Shown: one piece after another, positions 11,134 through 23,746 of the stretch
Numbering within the stretch: the stretch's first letter is position 1
Layout of the letters: every line of letters begins with the position of its first letter
NCBI GenBank assembly: GCA_002221725.1
Contig: NJFT01000022.1
Coordinates: 62,001-126,000 of the forward strand
Direction of reading: 5' to 3'
Length of the DNA stretch: 64,000 nucleotides
Origin: Scedosporium boydii
Lineage: Eukaryota > Ascomycota > Sordariomycetes > Microascales > Microascaceae
Translations under genes and position numbers: made by a program
The notes under the pieces: generated by a model
The model's database searches: none
What the model saw: the letters and a program-made list of their open reading frames with translations, nothing else
What the model was told of the DNA's origin: nothing

Positions 11134-11670
11134 ATGAAGAAATACCTACCTTACTCAGCCATTGAATCACCACCAACCAAGATGCCGCACGCTACCAAGC
11201 CTAGCACCAAGAAACCCAAGGAGGCATGGACCGACTTCGAGCGCCGAGTCATGATCGGCCTCATCTGCAAAGGCCTCCACAACCCCCACGACCTCTCGCA
11301 CCTAACAACCTGCTTTAACGAGGCCCACCAAGGCGGAAGGGCCCGAACCTCAAAGCCCTGGTCCCCCGAAAAGGTGTGGGACCTCTACAAGTCAGTAGCC
11401 AGACGAGACGGCGGCACGCTCCGACTCGAGAGGCGTGTAGGAGCAGGGCGCATCACGCGCAAGCAACGGCTGGCGCTAGAGAGGGGCCTCGCCACGTCGA
11501 ACGATGGCCGGCGTGAGAGGGAGAAGAAGTGGCGCCAGAAGAGGTTGTGGTTCGCGGAGAGGACGGGGCATGGGGAGGAGAGACGGGGCGCGTGGCTGTT
11601 TCTTGGGGAGGGCGCGAGTTTCCTTCCGGCTTTGCCGGTGTGTGGGCTCTGCTCTACGATGCGACGGTAG
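11134..11670 (+). CDS. Conserved-looking basic hypothetical protein
   Basis: This is a single open frame of 178 residues starting at ATG 11134; a second Met at 11182 is an alternative. I cannot assign it. A region near residues 33-90 (EAWTDFERRVMIGLICKGLHNPHDLSHL, then KPWSPEKVWDLYKS) has a helical pattern with spaced Trp, loosely like a Myb/SANT-type fold, but this is weak. The C-terminal half is very basic (KQRLALERG, REREKKWRQKRLW), which could favour nucleic-acid binding or a nuclear signal. Codons go from C-ending to G-ending along the gene, as in several conserved genes here, which supports it as real. A possible 3' intron (GTAGAG or GTGCGT donor, GCTAAC branch, GATAG acceptor near 11734) could change the C-terminus. 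Confidence 0.6.
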   Translation: MKKYLPYSAIESPPTKMPHATKPSTKKPKEAWTDFERRVMIGLICKGLHNPHDLSHLTTCFNEAHQGGRARTSKPWSPEKVWDLYKSVARRDGGTLRLERRVGAGRITRKQRLALERGLATSNDGRREREKKWRQKRLWFAERTGHGEERRGAWLFLGEGASFLPALPVCGLCSTMRR

Positions 11671-14249
11671 AGGTGCGTTCTTTTTCTCTTTTCCCTTTCT
11701 GAATATATGTGTCGTTTCGCTAACTTCTTGATAGGTTCGGTGGGGAGGAGGAGGAGGCATAGGCACCCTGCGAAGAGGGTTGGGGTGACATGGTGACGAG
11801 GGGGGTAAAACAGAGGTCGAGAAAAGGGTTTCTAATAGATATATGTATCGATATAATGGATATATATACCATGGCATAATGGAAATGAGTTTACGATGGT
11901 AGCGGTACGCCTATCAGCCCTTTCGTTGTGTACACGGAGGGTGTGGACAGTGGGTGGTGCTGTGCAGCGGAGGATGGGGCGGGAGCGCCCATATCAACGA
12001 TGCGCACCCTCAATGACGTTTTCCATGTGCCCTGTGATAAGAACGTCATGGATGATGCGCATCGGACCTGCCTCAGAACATGACTAGAAGCGTTTTCTAA
12101 AAGCTAATCGAGGCTTCCAGTATCATGGGATCGCTCGTGGGATTGCTTACCCCTTTCCGAACGTCAGCTTATGGTGAGATAAGTGATGAGACATTTTCCC
12201 GCGTTTCGACGTTGAAGCAAAAGTTCTTTTGAGAAAAACGAGGCGAGCAAGAGACAGCCGGAGATTGATACGAATGGCGGCTGATGGGCCAGCCGTTCCA
12301 ATTCCAAGGCCACCCCCTCCCTCGGACTTCGTCGGATTATACACTGCGCGGTACGGTGGTCGTTGCCCTTGCCTTACATCGGAAACATGGCACTACATAT
12401 CAAATTCTGGCCTGGACTTCGGGTCCTTGGAGGGGGAGAGAGTATGTGTAATGAATTAAGGGGAAGGCGTGGTGTGGTTGGCGCATGATTCCGGTGCGGC
12501 GGAAAGCTGGCTGGAACGCACATTAACACCTTGCAGCAGGGAGGCAGTAATATTCAACGTTCACATCCAGTCGCCCGGCAAAGTTCGGTGAAGTACCGAT
12601 TGGCATTGATCAAACTCGTCACATCAAATCCATCAAATCGATGGCACCGACCCTAGCGAACCGCCAGAGGCTGTCTTGACCCCCTGCCGCTGTTGGCTAC
12701 GGCAAGGGGTAACAAACAGTTCTCGTCACGACCAAATTATCGATGATATTGTGCCACCCAACCAGATTCCGAGAAATATTTATGAATCCGGTGACATCGA
12801 CGAAATGCGACGGGATGGGAAGTGGGCGGATGGCCGGCGACATTTCATCTTATTGTCCTTTCTCCAGCCAGCTCGATGTCAATTGGAAAGTACCAGTGAA
12901 ATAAGTTAAATTGAATTGGCAGAAGTCGTGGGGAACTCGGTCGTTAAAGAAGCAGTGCTCCGTCATCCGATTGTCACCGTCACGGTTGTACAGGAATGGA
13001 ATGGGCGCGATGCACGATGCACGATGCACGATGGAATGGACGCGACGAGGTGGAAGGAGCAATGGAAGCGGAGTCCGAGATTGGACCCACCTTCGGAGCT
13101 AAGATGGACGGGCGGGTGGGCCTTTCCCCGAGGACCACTTCAATTGATTTTGACAGAGCACAACTGCGCCAGTTGTGGAGTGCAGTTGTCCACTCCTCAC
13201 CCCTCCCCTCATTCGCACCTTCTTCAATCTTGGACTCGCTGAATCCTCAGTATTTTCATGTGCTTCTTCAACAAGTATTGACGTAGATACGAAGTACACT
13301 CATTATCTTCTACTAACGGGCACCTGCCATAAAACATGAACTGATAGTGAACTGACACATTGTGTGAACCAGGGTTCGTTTCAAGAAGGAATGGTTTAAC
13401 TTTTCAAATCCAAATATGATTTTCTCTAAAGTGTATGGACAGAAGAAGAAAGGCCAACACGAATCTAATGTACGAAAGTAAGGATCTAACGCATTGCAGC
13501 TCGAGTGCATCCGGGGCCTGCACACTCCCAGCCATTAAAAGCCAACCATCTTGCTCGCCTCGTTTTTTGTTCCCGGTCAAATGCAACCACAAAAAAAAAT
13601 GAACAAATTCGAAAAACACGCCGAAAAAGGAGAAAGGAGAATACTTACACTCCCCCTTGGAAATCTAATCTTAGAACCGAATTTCATGTACAGTACGCAC
13701 TCAACCGGGTATCGAATGCCGTCTTGCAACGACCGTGTCACCACCTGAACTGAACGGTGGAAAGGGAGAGGAATAAGAATAAGAAAAAGAAAGAAAGAAA
13801 AGTGAACGATGCACAACAGCATGTCGGGAGGCTGGCGGTGGGAAAATCAGCCATTGATGTCTCGGCCTGAAGGATTTCGAGCCGCACACCCTCCAAGCCC
13901 GGTCTGAGATCCCGAGGGGGTCGAGCTGGTGTGCAGACAGGTCTGCTAACCCTATCGACGCACCGAAAAGAGGGGTGGTCGGTGCCAATCAAACGGATTA
14001 GATGGCTGGAACAAGACCTCCCTTCTTTCTCCGCGGTGTGGGTGTTAAAAAAAAAAAATTTTTTTTCTCTTTAGCCGTGGCCAATGCTCTGCCACGGTGG
14101 GCATCCGCTTCTTGTGCGCCTCCCATGTTCTCGCTTTGGGGAGGCCTAGCCGAGCAATATCAAGGCTGACTTTGGGAAGCGGCCAATCCTCGCAACCGTC
14201 CGATTTCCCGGATGCGACAAGGCTCGTGCTCTCGGGAAGGTGGGTTTGC
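11671..14249. other. Long gene-poor region with simple repeats
   Basis: I see no supportable gene in 2.6 kb. It contains three GATGCAC units (13009-13029), a TACGAAGT copy (13288), and an A-run followed by a T-run near 14047. Frames on both strands are short and low in complexity. Confidence 0.45.
13009..13029. repeat. GATGCAC heptamer tandem repeat, 3 units
   Basis: Three perfect units are followed by a partial GATG. Similar GGAATGG sequence sits on both sides. It is probably replication slippage and no function is inferred. Confidence 0.8.
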
Positions 14250-15212
14250 CTAAGAGTCTTCCGATTCGTACTCCATGTTGATGAAGAATCGCGGAATGGT
14301 GTTGCCACAAGAATTAAACAGGGCGGATAGGTCATCGCCAAAGTTCAGTAACTCGTGCCGCTCGTTAGGGTCCGTGCCAAGGTTGACCCCAGTTATGGTG
14401 AACCGTTTCGTCGCATCGTTCTTGTATTCGATATGGCTATCGAGCCGTTTCTGCTCTATGATACGCAGGGTCTCTTCTTTGATGGCTTGTTGTGAGGGGA
14501 GGACTTTGGTGAGAAACCCGTGGGAATTGGAGTCCTGGGCCAGAGTGATATCAAGGGACACAGCCATCGGCTTCGTCGGCGCTTTTGCTTCTGAAAGAGA
14601 GGAAGCCAGTCGCGAAGACCGCATGCGCGAGGGAGGCGGAGGCGGAGGAGGGTCGTCGTAGTGGACTTTTTCCCCAGCCGACGACGGTGGAGGGGGTGGT
14701 GGAGGTCTCGGGGATGGCGGGGGAGGCAGAGAGGAAGCGGATGCCAGCGATGCTAGCGGCGCGAACCTCCTCGAGTGTGTAGACTTGTGTGGCCTTCCTG
14801 TTCTCCGGCGAGGCGATGATGGCTGGGTAGGTGCAAGACTGACCAAGGCGGCTGGCCCCCCACAGTCCTCACCATCATCCCCCCAATCCTCGTCATCTGT
14901 GACAAGGGCCTCTGCGCGATTTACAGGGGTCCCGGTCGCTTCTGCGCCGCAGTCATCGCTATCGCTTTCTCCTGCCGTCTCAGGGTCCAGGTGAACTTCC
15001 TGCGGGAAGTCGAATCCCCGAGCGTTGACATGATGGCTCGTGGCCCTAGACGATTTCCGCAGGAGTTCATCAAAACAGATGTCGATGGTGTTTCCCGAAG
15101 CCTCGAGGAACACGTCGCGAATGCCATCCACGGAACGAGTGACACTAACGGTCCATATGTTGTCGTCGCTGAGCTGTGAAGCAAAATTGAATCTAGCTCC
15201 CGGGTAGATCAT
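14250..15212 (-). CDS. Acidic, proline-rich hypothetical protein
   Basis: This open frame of 320 residues runs from ATG at 15212 to TAG at 14250. I do not recognise it. The N-terminal 60 residues look folded (beta-rich, IWTVSVTRSVDGIRDVFL). They are followed by an acidic stretch (TDDEDWGDDGED) and then a disordered Ser/Arg region with runs of six to seven prolines (about residues 150-195). These runs could bind SH3 or profilin-type partners. The C-terminal 110 residues look folded again (MAVSLDITLAQD... to the acidic end EYESEDS). The two-ended globular pattern supports a real gene. Its introns, if any, and its role are unknown. A lone Rad9- or clamp-like reading was considered but not supported. 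Confidence 0.55.
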   Translation of the reverse strand: MIYPGARFNFASQLSDDNIWTVSVTRSVDGIRDVFLEASGNTIDICFDELLRKSSRATSHHVNARGFDFPQEVHLDPETAGESDSDDCGAEATGTPVNRAEALVTDDEDWGDDGEDCGGPAALVSLAPTQPSSPRRRTGRPHKSTHSRRFAPLASLASASSLPPPPSPRPPPPPPPSSAGEKVHYDDPPPPPPPSRMRSSRLASSLSEAKAPTKPMAVSLDITLAQDSNSHGFLTKVLPSQQAIKEETLRIIEQKRLDSHIEYKNDATKRFTITGVNLGTDPNERHELLNFGDDLSALFNSCGNTIPRFFINMEYESEDS

Positions 15213-18200
15213 CCTGCAATTGCCTATTGCGAGGGGGGTGCCACTCTAAGTTAGCATTCCATTTCTGGTATGAATCATGTCCTCTTTTCTTTCCATTTTA
15301 TTTTCAGTTTCCTTTTTTCCATTTTCTTCTTCTCCCCTTCGCCTACGGTAAATGCATGTCCTCCAATCCAAAGGGAAGAGACGAAGAGGGCGGTTATCCC
15401 ATACCTATAATGATACAACCGATATCAATTGACCATGACAGGCTGAGTCCCGTCGCCGGGTGCACCTCCGGGAGAGGTCCAGCATTGCACCGGCCGGAGG
15501 TCCTCGACGAGGAGAAAAGGAGTCTTTGTGTCATACCGGCGGTACCGAAAGTTCGGGGGTGGTGTGGGGCACTTATAAACGGGGAAAATGGGGAGGGGGA
15601 AAAGGAATTTTATGTGCAAGGCATTTGGAATTTTACATACAAGAAGTCCAAAACTGGATGGTGGTGGGATTGTGGGAATATCAGGAGAGCGACGGCGGCG
15701 GAATTGTCATAGATTTTATTTTGCCCCGGACCAGGTGGAAGGGATCGAAAATGATCAATGTCTTTTCCAGCCCTTCCAAGACTGGGGGCGTGCGGAAAGG
15801 GGAAGCATCGGAATGCGAGGTCAGGGCAGGGGTGCTTGTATCCATGGCTTTGCCAGCCTCACTTTTCAACCGCTGGTGAGGATTGGAGATGGATTACGAG
15901 GAGGCGCCAGCAAAACGAGACATTAGACGTCAGAGGACTGGATGTACCGTCCAGTTCTCCGTGGCTCCCAAAAGGACCAGAGTACGCCCGGGCAGCCGCA
16001 GAGCCTCCCTCAAAGTAATTACTGCGTGGTAGTAGTTCCAGGGCTCGCGGATATCTGAGGCCATTTGTTCGTTGGGGCAACGGGCCTTCACAAGTGAGAC
16101 AAGGCCAGTGAGGCACTGGATAACGAGAGTCCCCCTCGAGCCTCATGGACATGAGGACCAAAATTGATGCTGAAACTTGGTAATGTGATGGGCTTGTGCC
16201 CCGTTTCAACCAACGGGGTATGTCTTTGGGCGCAGACAACTCTAAAATTTCGCATCGATCTTTGTCCACGAATAATGCAGAGAGAGAGACTGCATTATCG
16301 GAGGCTTGTACTACGTCTAACTCTTCTAGTGTGCGACACCGGATGGGTTGGCCAGACCTGGGGCTCTGAGTCGCGAAGAGCGAGAAAGCCGTTACCTTCG
16401 TTCTATTCCATGACAGCTCCTTCTCGCGTCCTGCAGAATCCTGGTCGTCTTCACTTCTACGAAGCATCTTGATCAATGGTAATACACCTCGGTGTACTAC
16501 GACCGATGTGGGACTTGGGGCATCTCGCTAGACCCCAGGACACCCCCGGCGCAATGTTGAGGGCGATCGCGTTCTCGATTCGATGACACAAAATTTAATC
16601 CAAATGCCGGAGCTGCATGGAGAATTAACTTTTGTGATTCCCAAAAGTCTCAACTTTTCACCGCTCTTTTCCAACGTGTCATTGACGCTCTTTGGTTTTA
16701 TTTTCGGGGGGGCGGAAACAGTCACGATGCTGAGGACATACTTCGTACATCAATCGAATGTATGCTCAACTGCAGTGCCGCACCTGGTGCAGGCATGGCA
16801 GGCATGGCTGGCTGTCCAACATTGTGTGCGTTACTTCGTAGGGCACGAATATTTGGGAAAAGAAAGAGACACCTTTTCCCCCTCTCTTTCCTTTCCCGCT
16901 GGGGTGAGAATCCTGCCCAAGTTTAGTTCCGCCTCCGCGGTGTTGCGCTCGAGGCGCCCATCCGACACTCATGATCGTGAAGATCGACTGATGGAAATGC
17001 AGTTCCCACGGTCCTCTCCCGGCATGCCGGATAAAACAGCGGGGTTTCCAATATTAGTCGTGTGAGTAGCAGTGAGTAGGGTAGTGTAATCTAGTTGCAG
17101 AGTGCAGACTGGACGCAACGTCTGGACCAAGAAAGGGGAATCGTGTGGCTCGAGACAGTGTCTCAAGCCGGTAGTGGGAAGTGGAAAGTGGGAAAGTGTG
17201 GAGATCTCGGATGCTTCCCTGGGCGGATTTTGAAGGCTGTCTGGATCATGCGAGAAATGATTGGCCTCCGATTCATGAGACGCAGTGAGGCCGCAGCCGG
17301 TATCCATGAGTGTCATTGGGCTATAGCTGCATCCGAATCGTCCATGGAACGTGGAAGAACCGGCCCTGTGTGGCGAATGCCACCACAGAAGGGAGGAAAA
17401 GAAACGAAAACGGCCAAGAAGCAGTTTTCCCCACAGAAATATTGATTGAATACGACTCAGATCCATTCTCCAAGCCCGCTCGGCCAGCCACAGTGACGAA
17501 GTTCATGAAGACTCGAATTTGCTGGCTGGAACCTAAACTACCAAAGCAAAAAAAGGCCCCAACCTCACACGGATACGACGCTGCTCTTCCCAGCCAACCA
17601 AACCATGGTCGCAAGGCGAGGCGAGCTTGAATTTGTCTGACCATTCCTCGGGACACTCACTACCTTTGTATCTTGATATTTTGATTTTTGATATCACCGC
17701 GTACTATTATTGACTTTCGAGAGGACCCACGTATTGTTACCCTCTCTCAACATCGAGACCACTCACTCCCAAGCTCGGCAGTTACAGGCAGGCGTGCCTC
17801 GTGGCCCCCCGGTTCGTGATATCGACGAAGTAACTACGTACGAAAAAGAAAAAGAAAACGAAAAAAAGAATAGATTATGAAGCCACTAACGATCGACAAC
17901 GTTGCCCGGCGCCGATCTGCGGCTTTTTGTTTTTCCCTCTCTTCTCTCTCTCCCTCTCTTCTCTCTCTCCCTCTCTCCTCTCTCCTCTCTCCTCTTCTCG
18001 TTACATTTCGCCTCGTCATAATAGGAATGTCTCGTGGGGCATTTCAACATGGCAAGGATTAACTGGGATAAGGGGAAAAAAAGAACCAGAAAGAAAGGTG
18101 AAACCAAGTCGGGTGTGAAGGTAAGACACGATGAAGACATTGATCACGACTCCATGATCCCCAATCACCTTCCTCGCCATGTCTCACTTTCCTCTCTTTT

Positions 18201-18792
18201 CTCCTCAACCTCTCCATCTCCAGGGCGGACGTAAAACTTGCATCGTTGTCAGATTCCATGTCTAAGTGGACCTCTTTCTCAAAGACGTAGATATACCCCC
18301 ATCGCCAACTGCGCGGACCGCGGAAAATCGAATTTTGCGATTGGATGCTTCCTTTTCAGCTGTCGCGGCTGGATTTCGGTCTTTTGGAGCCCGAAAATCC
18401 GTGGGATTCGAGTGCCTGTTGTTAGCTTTGCCCTGACATGAAGGTCAACTTTCGTTCCTGTGCAATGGAATGGGTTTTACGCCCAAGGAGAGGCTCATAG
18501 GGCATAAAACGACAGGGAGAGGCGGTAAACCTCGACTCGTGGTTGGGCTTCCCAGAATGCAAAGCAATGCAGCGAACAAGTGGATTAAAAGGAAAAACGT
18601 AAATCGAAAATAAAAAACAGCCAATCATTATTTTGGAGAAATCTACCCTCCTCGAAGGAAAAATAAACTTGCTTATACAGTAGGTAGCCACTTGTCTTAC
18701 TTTGATGCTTGCCAATTCTGGATCTCTCCTATCGTCTTTCACCACACGCGCTCTTTCAGACCTCTCTGTCTTCCCTTTTCTCGACTTCCTAA
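15213..18792. other. 3.6-kb gene-poor region, includes pyrimidine tract
   Basis: No coherent gene is visible on either strand. The longest minus frame (15859-16476) has no recognisable features. Two ACTTCGTA copies (16740 and 16833) and a long CT tract (17930-18001) are present. The region separates the hypothetical gene at 14250-15212 from NUP82 and could hold unrecognised non-coding RNA. Confidence 0.4.
17930..18001. repeat. Polypyrimidine (CTCT/CCCTCT) tract
   Basis: About 70 bases are almost purely C and T on the plus strand, made of irregular CTCTCT and CCCTCTC units. It creates spurious Ser/Leu or Arg/Glu frames on the two strands. It could be a nucleosome-free or H-DNA-prone site, but that is inference. 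Confidence 0.85.
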
Positions 18793-21673
18793 CTACTGCA
18801 AGCTCAGCTGCAGCTTCTCCAACCTGCTGGAAACAGCAGCCACCATAGCCTCTTCGCGAGCCAGCAGGTTCCTAACCGACTGAATCTTCGCCTTGCGAAT
18901 CTCGTTGGGAACACGTAAATCTTGGCTCGACGAGGGCGTGTGCTCCCTGCGATGTCCACGTCCGTTCCTCCCAACACCGCCGTCCTCCCCTCCTCCAGTA
19001 GTAGTAGTAGCAACAGCGGTGTCTTTGTGCAGCCGGGCCCCCTCGTCGAGCAGCTCTGTAGCCAACGTCGTAACCTCCTCGAGGCGTTTCCTGACCTGTT
19101 TCCCTGCCGCGGTGGTAGTGACACCTCGTTGCTGCGGTATCGGCGTTGTCGTAATCGAGGCGGCGTCCGGCTTAGCTCCGAAAACGCTGGCGTTGAGCCC
19201 CTTCACCTCATCGATCCACGCGCGTTCGTGCGTGCTAAGTTCCCTCTTAGTCGAGTGCATAACGGACTTGCGCAGGTTCTCGATGCGGCGCGAGAGCTGT
19301 TCGTGGCGGGTCTGCGCCCGCGCCACCCTCGCCTCGATCCTCTCGTTGTCCGCGCCCTCGCCGTCGGCGTCGTTGCCTGTGATCTTGTCGATCTTGGCCT
19401 TGGTCTCGGCCGCTTTGTCGAGGTGGTCCTGCATCTCCGCCCGCATCCTCGTGCACTTGATGAAGAGCTCCGACGCCGCCAGCCCCAGGCGGTGGGTCTC
19501 CTCACTAAGGATCTTATGCGCTTCCGTGAGGACCTGTAGTGTCAGGGGGCTGAGGCGCACTTCTTGGCCTATGACTACCTTGTGGCGCGACGTGCGGAGC
19601 CGCTCGATGAGCGTGGGGAGCTGCGAGCTCTGCTCGAAAACGTGAGAGGCTTGGAAGGGCGGTCTTGGCTCGTACGAGTACAGTGGCTCTTGGGGTTGCG
19701 CGATCTGGATTTCGCGCACCGGTGTCGTTTCTTCTTCCTTGATAAGTGTAAAGTCTTCCTCGGGCGTATCGAACATGAGAACTACAGGGTCGTAGGGTGT
19801 AGCCGAGATAACTGCGTAGCCAACGTCCGGGTCGCTGATAGCATTGCATCCTGCTAGAGGCACGGAGACATCGGCCGATGGCTGCGTGTATAGGCGTTCC
19901 CGGGTCGAATTGTGAGCATTTACGAGCAGGCCCAGTCGGAACTCGGAGCCCGCACCTCCAGCGCCCTGGATCTCGCTCTCCAGTCGAAATACCCACGGCG
20001 ACAAGGAAAAGTACGTGATTCCGGCATGGTGAGTTACGTAAAAGGAGTACCTTGACATCACGTCGGTAGTGAATACGGGCCAGCTGTCGGGGCTCGCCTC
20101 GACTGGGTTCATGCTATCCATTGCCTGGAAGGTGAGAAGGGTCGGTGCATCCGATAAAGCCAAGAGTCGTCCAAGCCTGGACTTGTTCTTAGGCGGAAGC
20201 CACTGAGCCTCGACGCCATCAAGGTCTAGGCAAATCTTGACCTGCCCACCAGTGGACAGTAAACAGATGATACTCAGAGACAGGCCTTCCCTGTCGGTTT
20301 CATCAAGCTCAAGTTCGGTGTCCTCTCCGAGCATGAGATCATCCGCCTCGACCTTGGAACCAATTACGAGTATATCGGCAAGCTCAGAGTCAATGTCGTC
20401 TTCATTATCGAGACTCGCCGCGAGCTCAAAAGGTCCCTGAAGGCGGGGTACAGCGCCCGGCTTAGTGGGGCGGGTATAGACCTCAATGGGAGGTTCGCCG
20501 GGCGATGATTCGAGGATTTGGGGTTCCTGCGAATCCACATCGCCCATCCATGCAAGCTGCTGCTGGGCCAGGAGCTTCTCACGTTCCGAAACTGTGGGGT
20601 CGTCTTCGATAGCACCCACCTGGGTGACTACAGACACCGACAGCGACGCTATGAGCGCTGATGGGGGTGCCCAGCGAGAAGGAAGGAGCGGGCACAACGC
20701 GTATACATCACCCTCCCTCATGGCGATCCACAAGGTGAAGGGATTCCAGCCACCGGATGACCTCGAGCCGAAACAGGCCGCCGCGACTTCCATCTCGAAC
20801 GAATCGGGGGAGAAGCCCGTATTCGTTGCCGAGGTGGAAGCGGCAAAGTCCTGGTCCAGCGAAGTCCCATCGGCAAGGCGCTTGAGGTCGATGGACAACG
20901 TGGGGCTGTCGAACGACCATCGATCGGTTAGCGATAGCTCCCATAGCCGGACGATGGAGTCCTTGGATACGGTAACAAGACAGTGGCCATTGACTCCTAA
21001 CGGATGCCAGAGGGCCGAGGCGATGGGCGAGCGGGAGGTGACGTGGGTGGTGGGGCCAAGAGTCCAGATCTTAGGTCGAATGGGTTCGGTATCTTCGCTG
21101 GTGAGGTGACTGGGGTCAGGGATGAGGCAAATGTGAACGGTATGCGAGGTTAGAATTGCTAGGAGGCTTTCGTTCGGCGATATGATGAGTTGCCTAATGT
21201 CATCTGCAACTGGAGTTTTCAGGATCTACAAAAAATGCGTTATTCCCAAATGGTTAGCTTGGCTGTAGCCACACGAAAAGAGAAAGGATGAAGGAGGAGG
21301 GGAAAGCTTGGAAGAGTAGAAAAGACATCCTTACCCGGTATCCGGCGGCACGATTCTCGATGTCGTCCTCGGGCGCATTCCCGTTAGCACCCGAGCTTTC
21401 CCGCTTAATGCGGAAGCTCGCCCTGTTTTGCGCATGCTTCTCCTTCAGGTAGACAAGGTCACCCCATCGAATTTCCCTGCCGTTCGCTACAAAGATCTCG
21501 GTACCTCGACGGGCGATTGTACGCCTAGGCCCGTTTGGCGCCTTCTTCTTCTTCGTCTTGGCAGTGTAGGGCGAGGAGATGGAAGTCCGAGACGCGTCGG
21601 CCGAGGGCGAGAATAGGTTGTGGCCGGGAGAGCCCTTCGAAAGCCACGAGGGCGTGTAGCTTTTGACCTTCAT
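18793..21673 (-). CDS. NUP82: Nucleoporin Nup82 (cytoplasmic-face mRNA-export nucleoporin)
   Basis: There are two exons, 21335-21673 and 18793-21225, with a 109-nt intron (GTAAGG...TTGTAG), 923 residues. The N-terminus, KSYTPSWLSKGSPGHNLF, followed by RRTIARRGTEIFVA, is typical of filamentous-fungal Nup82. I chose the second Met (21673) because the family begins just before this motif; an upstream Met at 21697 adds eight residues. The first 550 residues or so form a beta-propeller (SHTVHICLIPD, IASALWHPLG, MREGDVYALCPL). The last 350 are coiled coil. Nup82 sits on the cytoplasmic side of the nuclear pore with Nup159 and Nsp1, and supports Dbp5-driven mRNA export. It is transcribed divergently from the cap-binding gene CBC2, 702 bp away. 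Confidence 0.92.
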
Positions 21674-22375
21674 GGTTTCCTCTCTCACTTTTTTCACCAG
21701 CCTCGCATATCAGAATATTATGACACGATATTTAATAGAAGAAGAAAAAAAAGCCCCGGCGAAGGCGAAAATGAAACCGAAAAGGAGGGGAGGTAAAAAC
21801 CGGGAAGTGTGATGCTCGATTGTGTGATTCTGTACCTGACTTGGCGAAGTGCGTGACGAAATTTGCTTGAAGCTTTCAAGATTTCATCGGTGGCAGGTGT
21901 TTTTTGGGCTCTGACGCGTGAAGGTAGCATTGGCACAATGGAGCATTGCGACTGGTCGCCCTGGAATCGTAGCCTCGTCCTTGGCTAGGTAACGCGAGGG
22001 AGAGATGGGTACATGAAAATACTTGTAAATGAGCATAATTGTCAAGTTGCTAGAAGTATCCAAAGAGTTTCCTTGTCTGGCAGCACAGCACCTGCAACCT
22101 AGAGCTCCCCACAGTGGGGCAATTTCATAAGTTCGGCCAATCATAGGCACTGCCTCCCTTGTACCTTTTGGAGAAAGCAGGAAACATTTCAGACTTGTCT
22201 TTTTCCTTCTTAATTGACCAAGACATGCATATTACCATATCACTTTAACGAGGCGAGCATCCATCTTGACGACGAGAATCCATCGAAACCTCAAACCCGA
22301 CTTCTTTTTGCGCCCTGAGATCCTACCCATCCTTTCATCCATCATTTGCCGGCTTTCATCCCGCCATTGGACACC
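21674..22375. promoter_or_regulatory. Divergent promoter region NUP82 / CBC2
   Basis: This 702-bp region lies between the two start codons, which face away from each other. It carries A/T-rich and purine-rich tracts on the NUP82 side (21720-21800). I saw no TATA box that I would defend. Both products act in mRNA export or cap handling, so shared control is plausible but not shown. Confidence 0.5.
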
Positions 22376-23295
22376 ATGGCGCCGTACATCCGAAGCACCG
22401 TCGATCGCCTCGACAGACCCAGTGCCTACTTTCAGAGTCGCGTAAGTACTCATCCTTGGATGACATCTACATCTTGGCCCGCTGCGAATACCCATGACAA
22501 AGAGACCAATCTCAGGCTGACACGTCTGCACGCGCCCTGCAGAACAAGCGCAGGAGAGATCACAGGGAACGTGATCGTGATGGGGATGAGAACATGAAGC
22601 TCGAGCCCGAACAGCCTCCGGAGGACCCTCTCAAGGATGCTGCTACCCTCTATGTGGGGAACCTGTAAGTCTCATCACATCTCATTGCCATGGTCTTCCA
22701 AGACCTGATTCTATGAGCCTTTTTTACTTGCATGAACGGGAGGGAGAGCATCTATGCAAATCGTCATGTCTCATATAGGTTGAGATGAGATTTGTAGACT
22801 CTAACTCCTTCCCCAACAAATATCCTCTCTCGCCCTATTCATGCACCATTTCCATGGACGAAAAGACAAGCTAGTCTTAGCCTAGTTCTCACACCCCACC
22901 TCTATAGATCCTTCTACACAACCGAAGAGCAAGTCTACGAACTCTTCAGCAAAGTCGGCGAGATCAAACGCCTCGTAATGGGGCTTGACCGCTTCACCAA
23001 GACCCCATGCGGATTCTGCTTCGTGGAGTACTACACGCATCAGGATGCCCTAGACTGTATGAAATACATTGGAGGCACCAAGCTCGACGAGCGCATCATT
23101 CGCACTGATCTTGATCCTGGCTTCGAGGAGGGTCGGCAGTACGGTCGTGGAAAGTCGGGTGGGCAGGTGCGTGATGAGTACCGTGAGGATTATGACGAGG
23201 GGCGGGGAGGTCTGGGGCGGGCGTTGCAGTCGGATAGGATGAGGGATGTAGAGAGGTCAAGAGATGCGGGAGCAGAGTATGGGAAGGAAAGATGA
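22376..23295 (+). CDS. CBC2: Nuclear cap-binding complex small subunit (CBP20)
   Basis: There are three exons, 22376-22441, 22543-22664 and 22908-23295, with 101-nt and 243-nt introns, 191 residues. The single RRM is highly conserved, with RNP2 LYVGNL at 58-63 and RNP1 GFCFVEYY at 98-105. It is followed by the cap-binding tail [19 protein letters not shown] and [14 protein letters not shown], nearly as in animal CBP20. The aromatic residues that stack on the m7G cap have counterparts (Y59 in RNP2 and a Tyr near 18). The protein pairs with CBP80 on nascent transcripts and acts in splicing, 3' processing and export. A short Arg/Asp-rich insert precedes the RRM (residues 24-37). The gene ends about 450 bp from the convergent MRPL31. 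Confidence 0.94.
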
Positions 23296-23746
23296 GAGGA
23301 GGAGTGGGTGACTCTAGCTAGGGGTTGGTTCGTCTCCCTCGGCATAGTGACAAAGGGGATAGGAATCTGTTTGGTAATGGTCGCTCCTCGTTTGCATGCT
23401 TGTACGCTATTCGAAAAAAGTTTCATGGTAGATTGTCTTCAAGTTCTATAATATACCAAGGTTCTGGTCTGGCCCAATCAAGCGCATCATCTTGAACAAA
23501 ACAAGGCGTTTGTTTGCTCGAAGAGGAGCCATCTTCCCCATTTCCCCATCTTATACACATATAATAAACATATTGTACAAGGGCCAACTGAGACGTGAAA
23601 GCCCGAGAGTTGTTTTCCACTGTCGCAGTGTATCGTGATCGTTTCGTATTCCTCCTCCTATCGAGTTCGGCGTGCCACAGACAGTAGCTTTGTCCTTGAT
23701 TCCACCCTGGAAGGGATCTCCTCTCCATTGCGTGCATCGGTCCAAC
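23296..23746. other. Convergent 3' region CBC2 / MRPL31
   Basis: There is no gene here. It should hold the 3' UTRs of the two convergent genes. AT-rich patches with TATA/AATAAA-like sequence around 23440-23580 (for example ATAATAAA near 23561) could carry polyadenylation signals. Confidence 0.5.

Noticed and set aside
13860..13990. GC-rich block with GGCTCGAAATCC, resembling a B-box
   Set aside because: The spacing and loop are wrong and no acceptor stem pairs.
17834..18140. Arg/Glu- and Ser/Leu-rich frames on both strands
   Set aside because: They are translations of the CT microsatellite tract.
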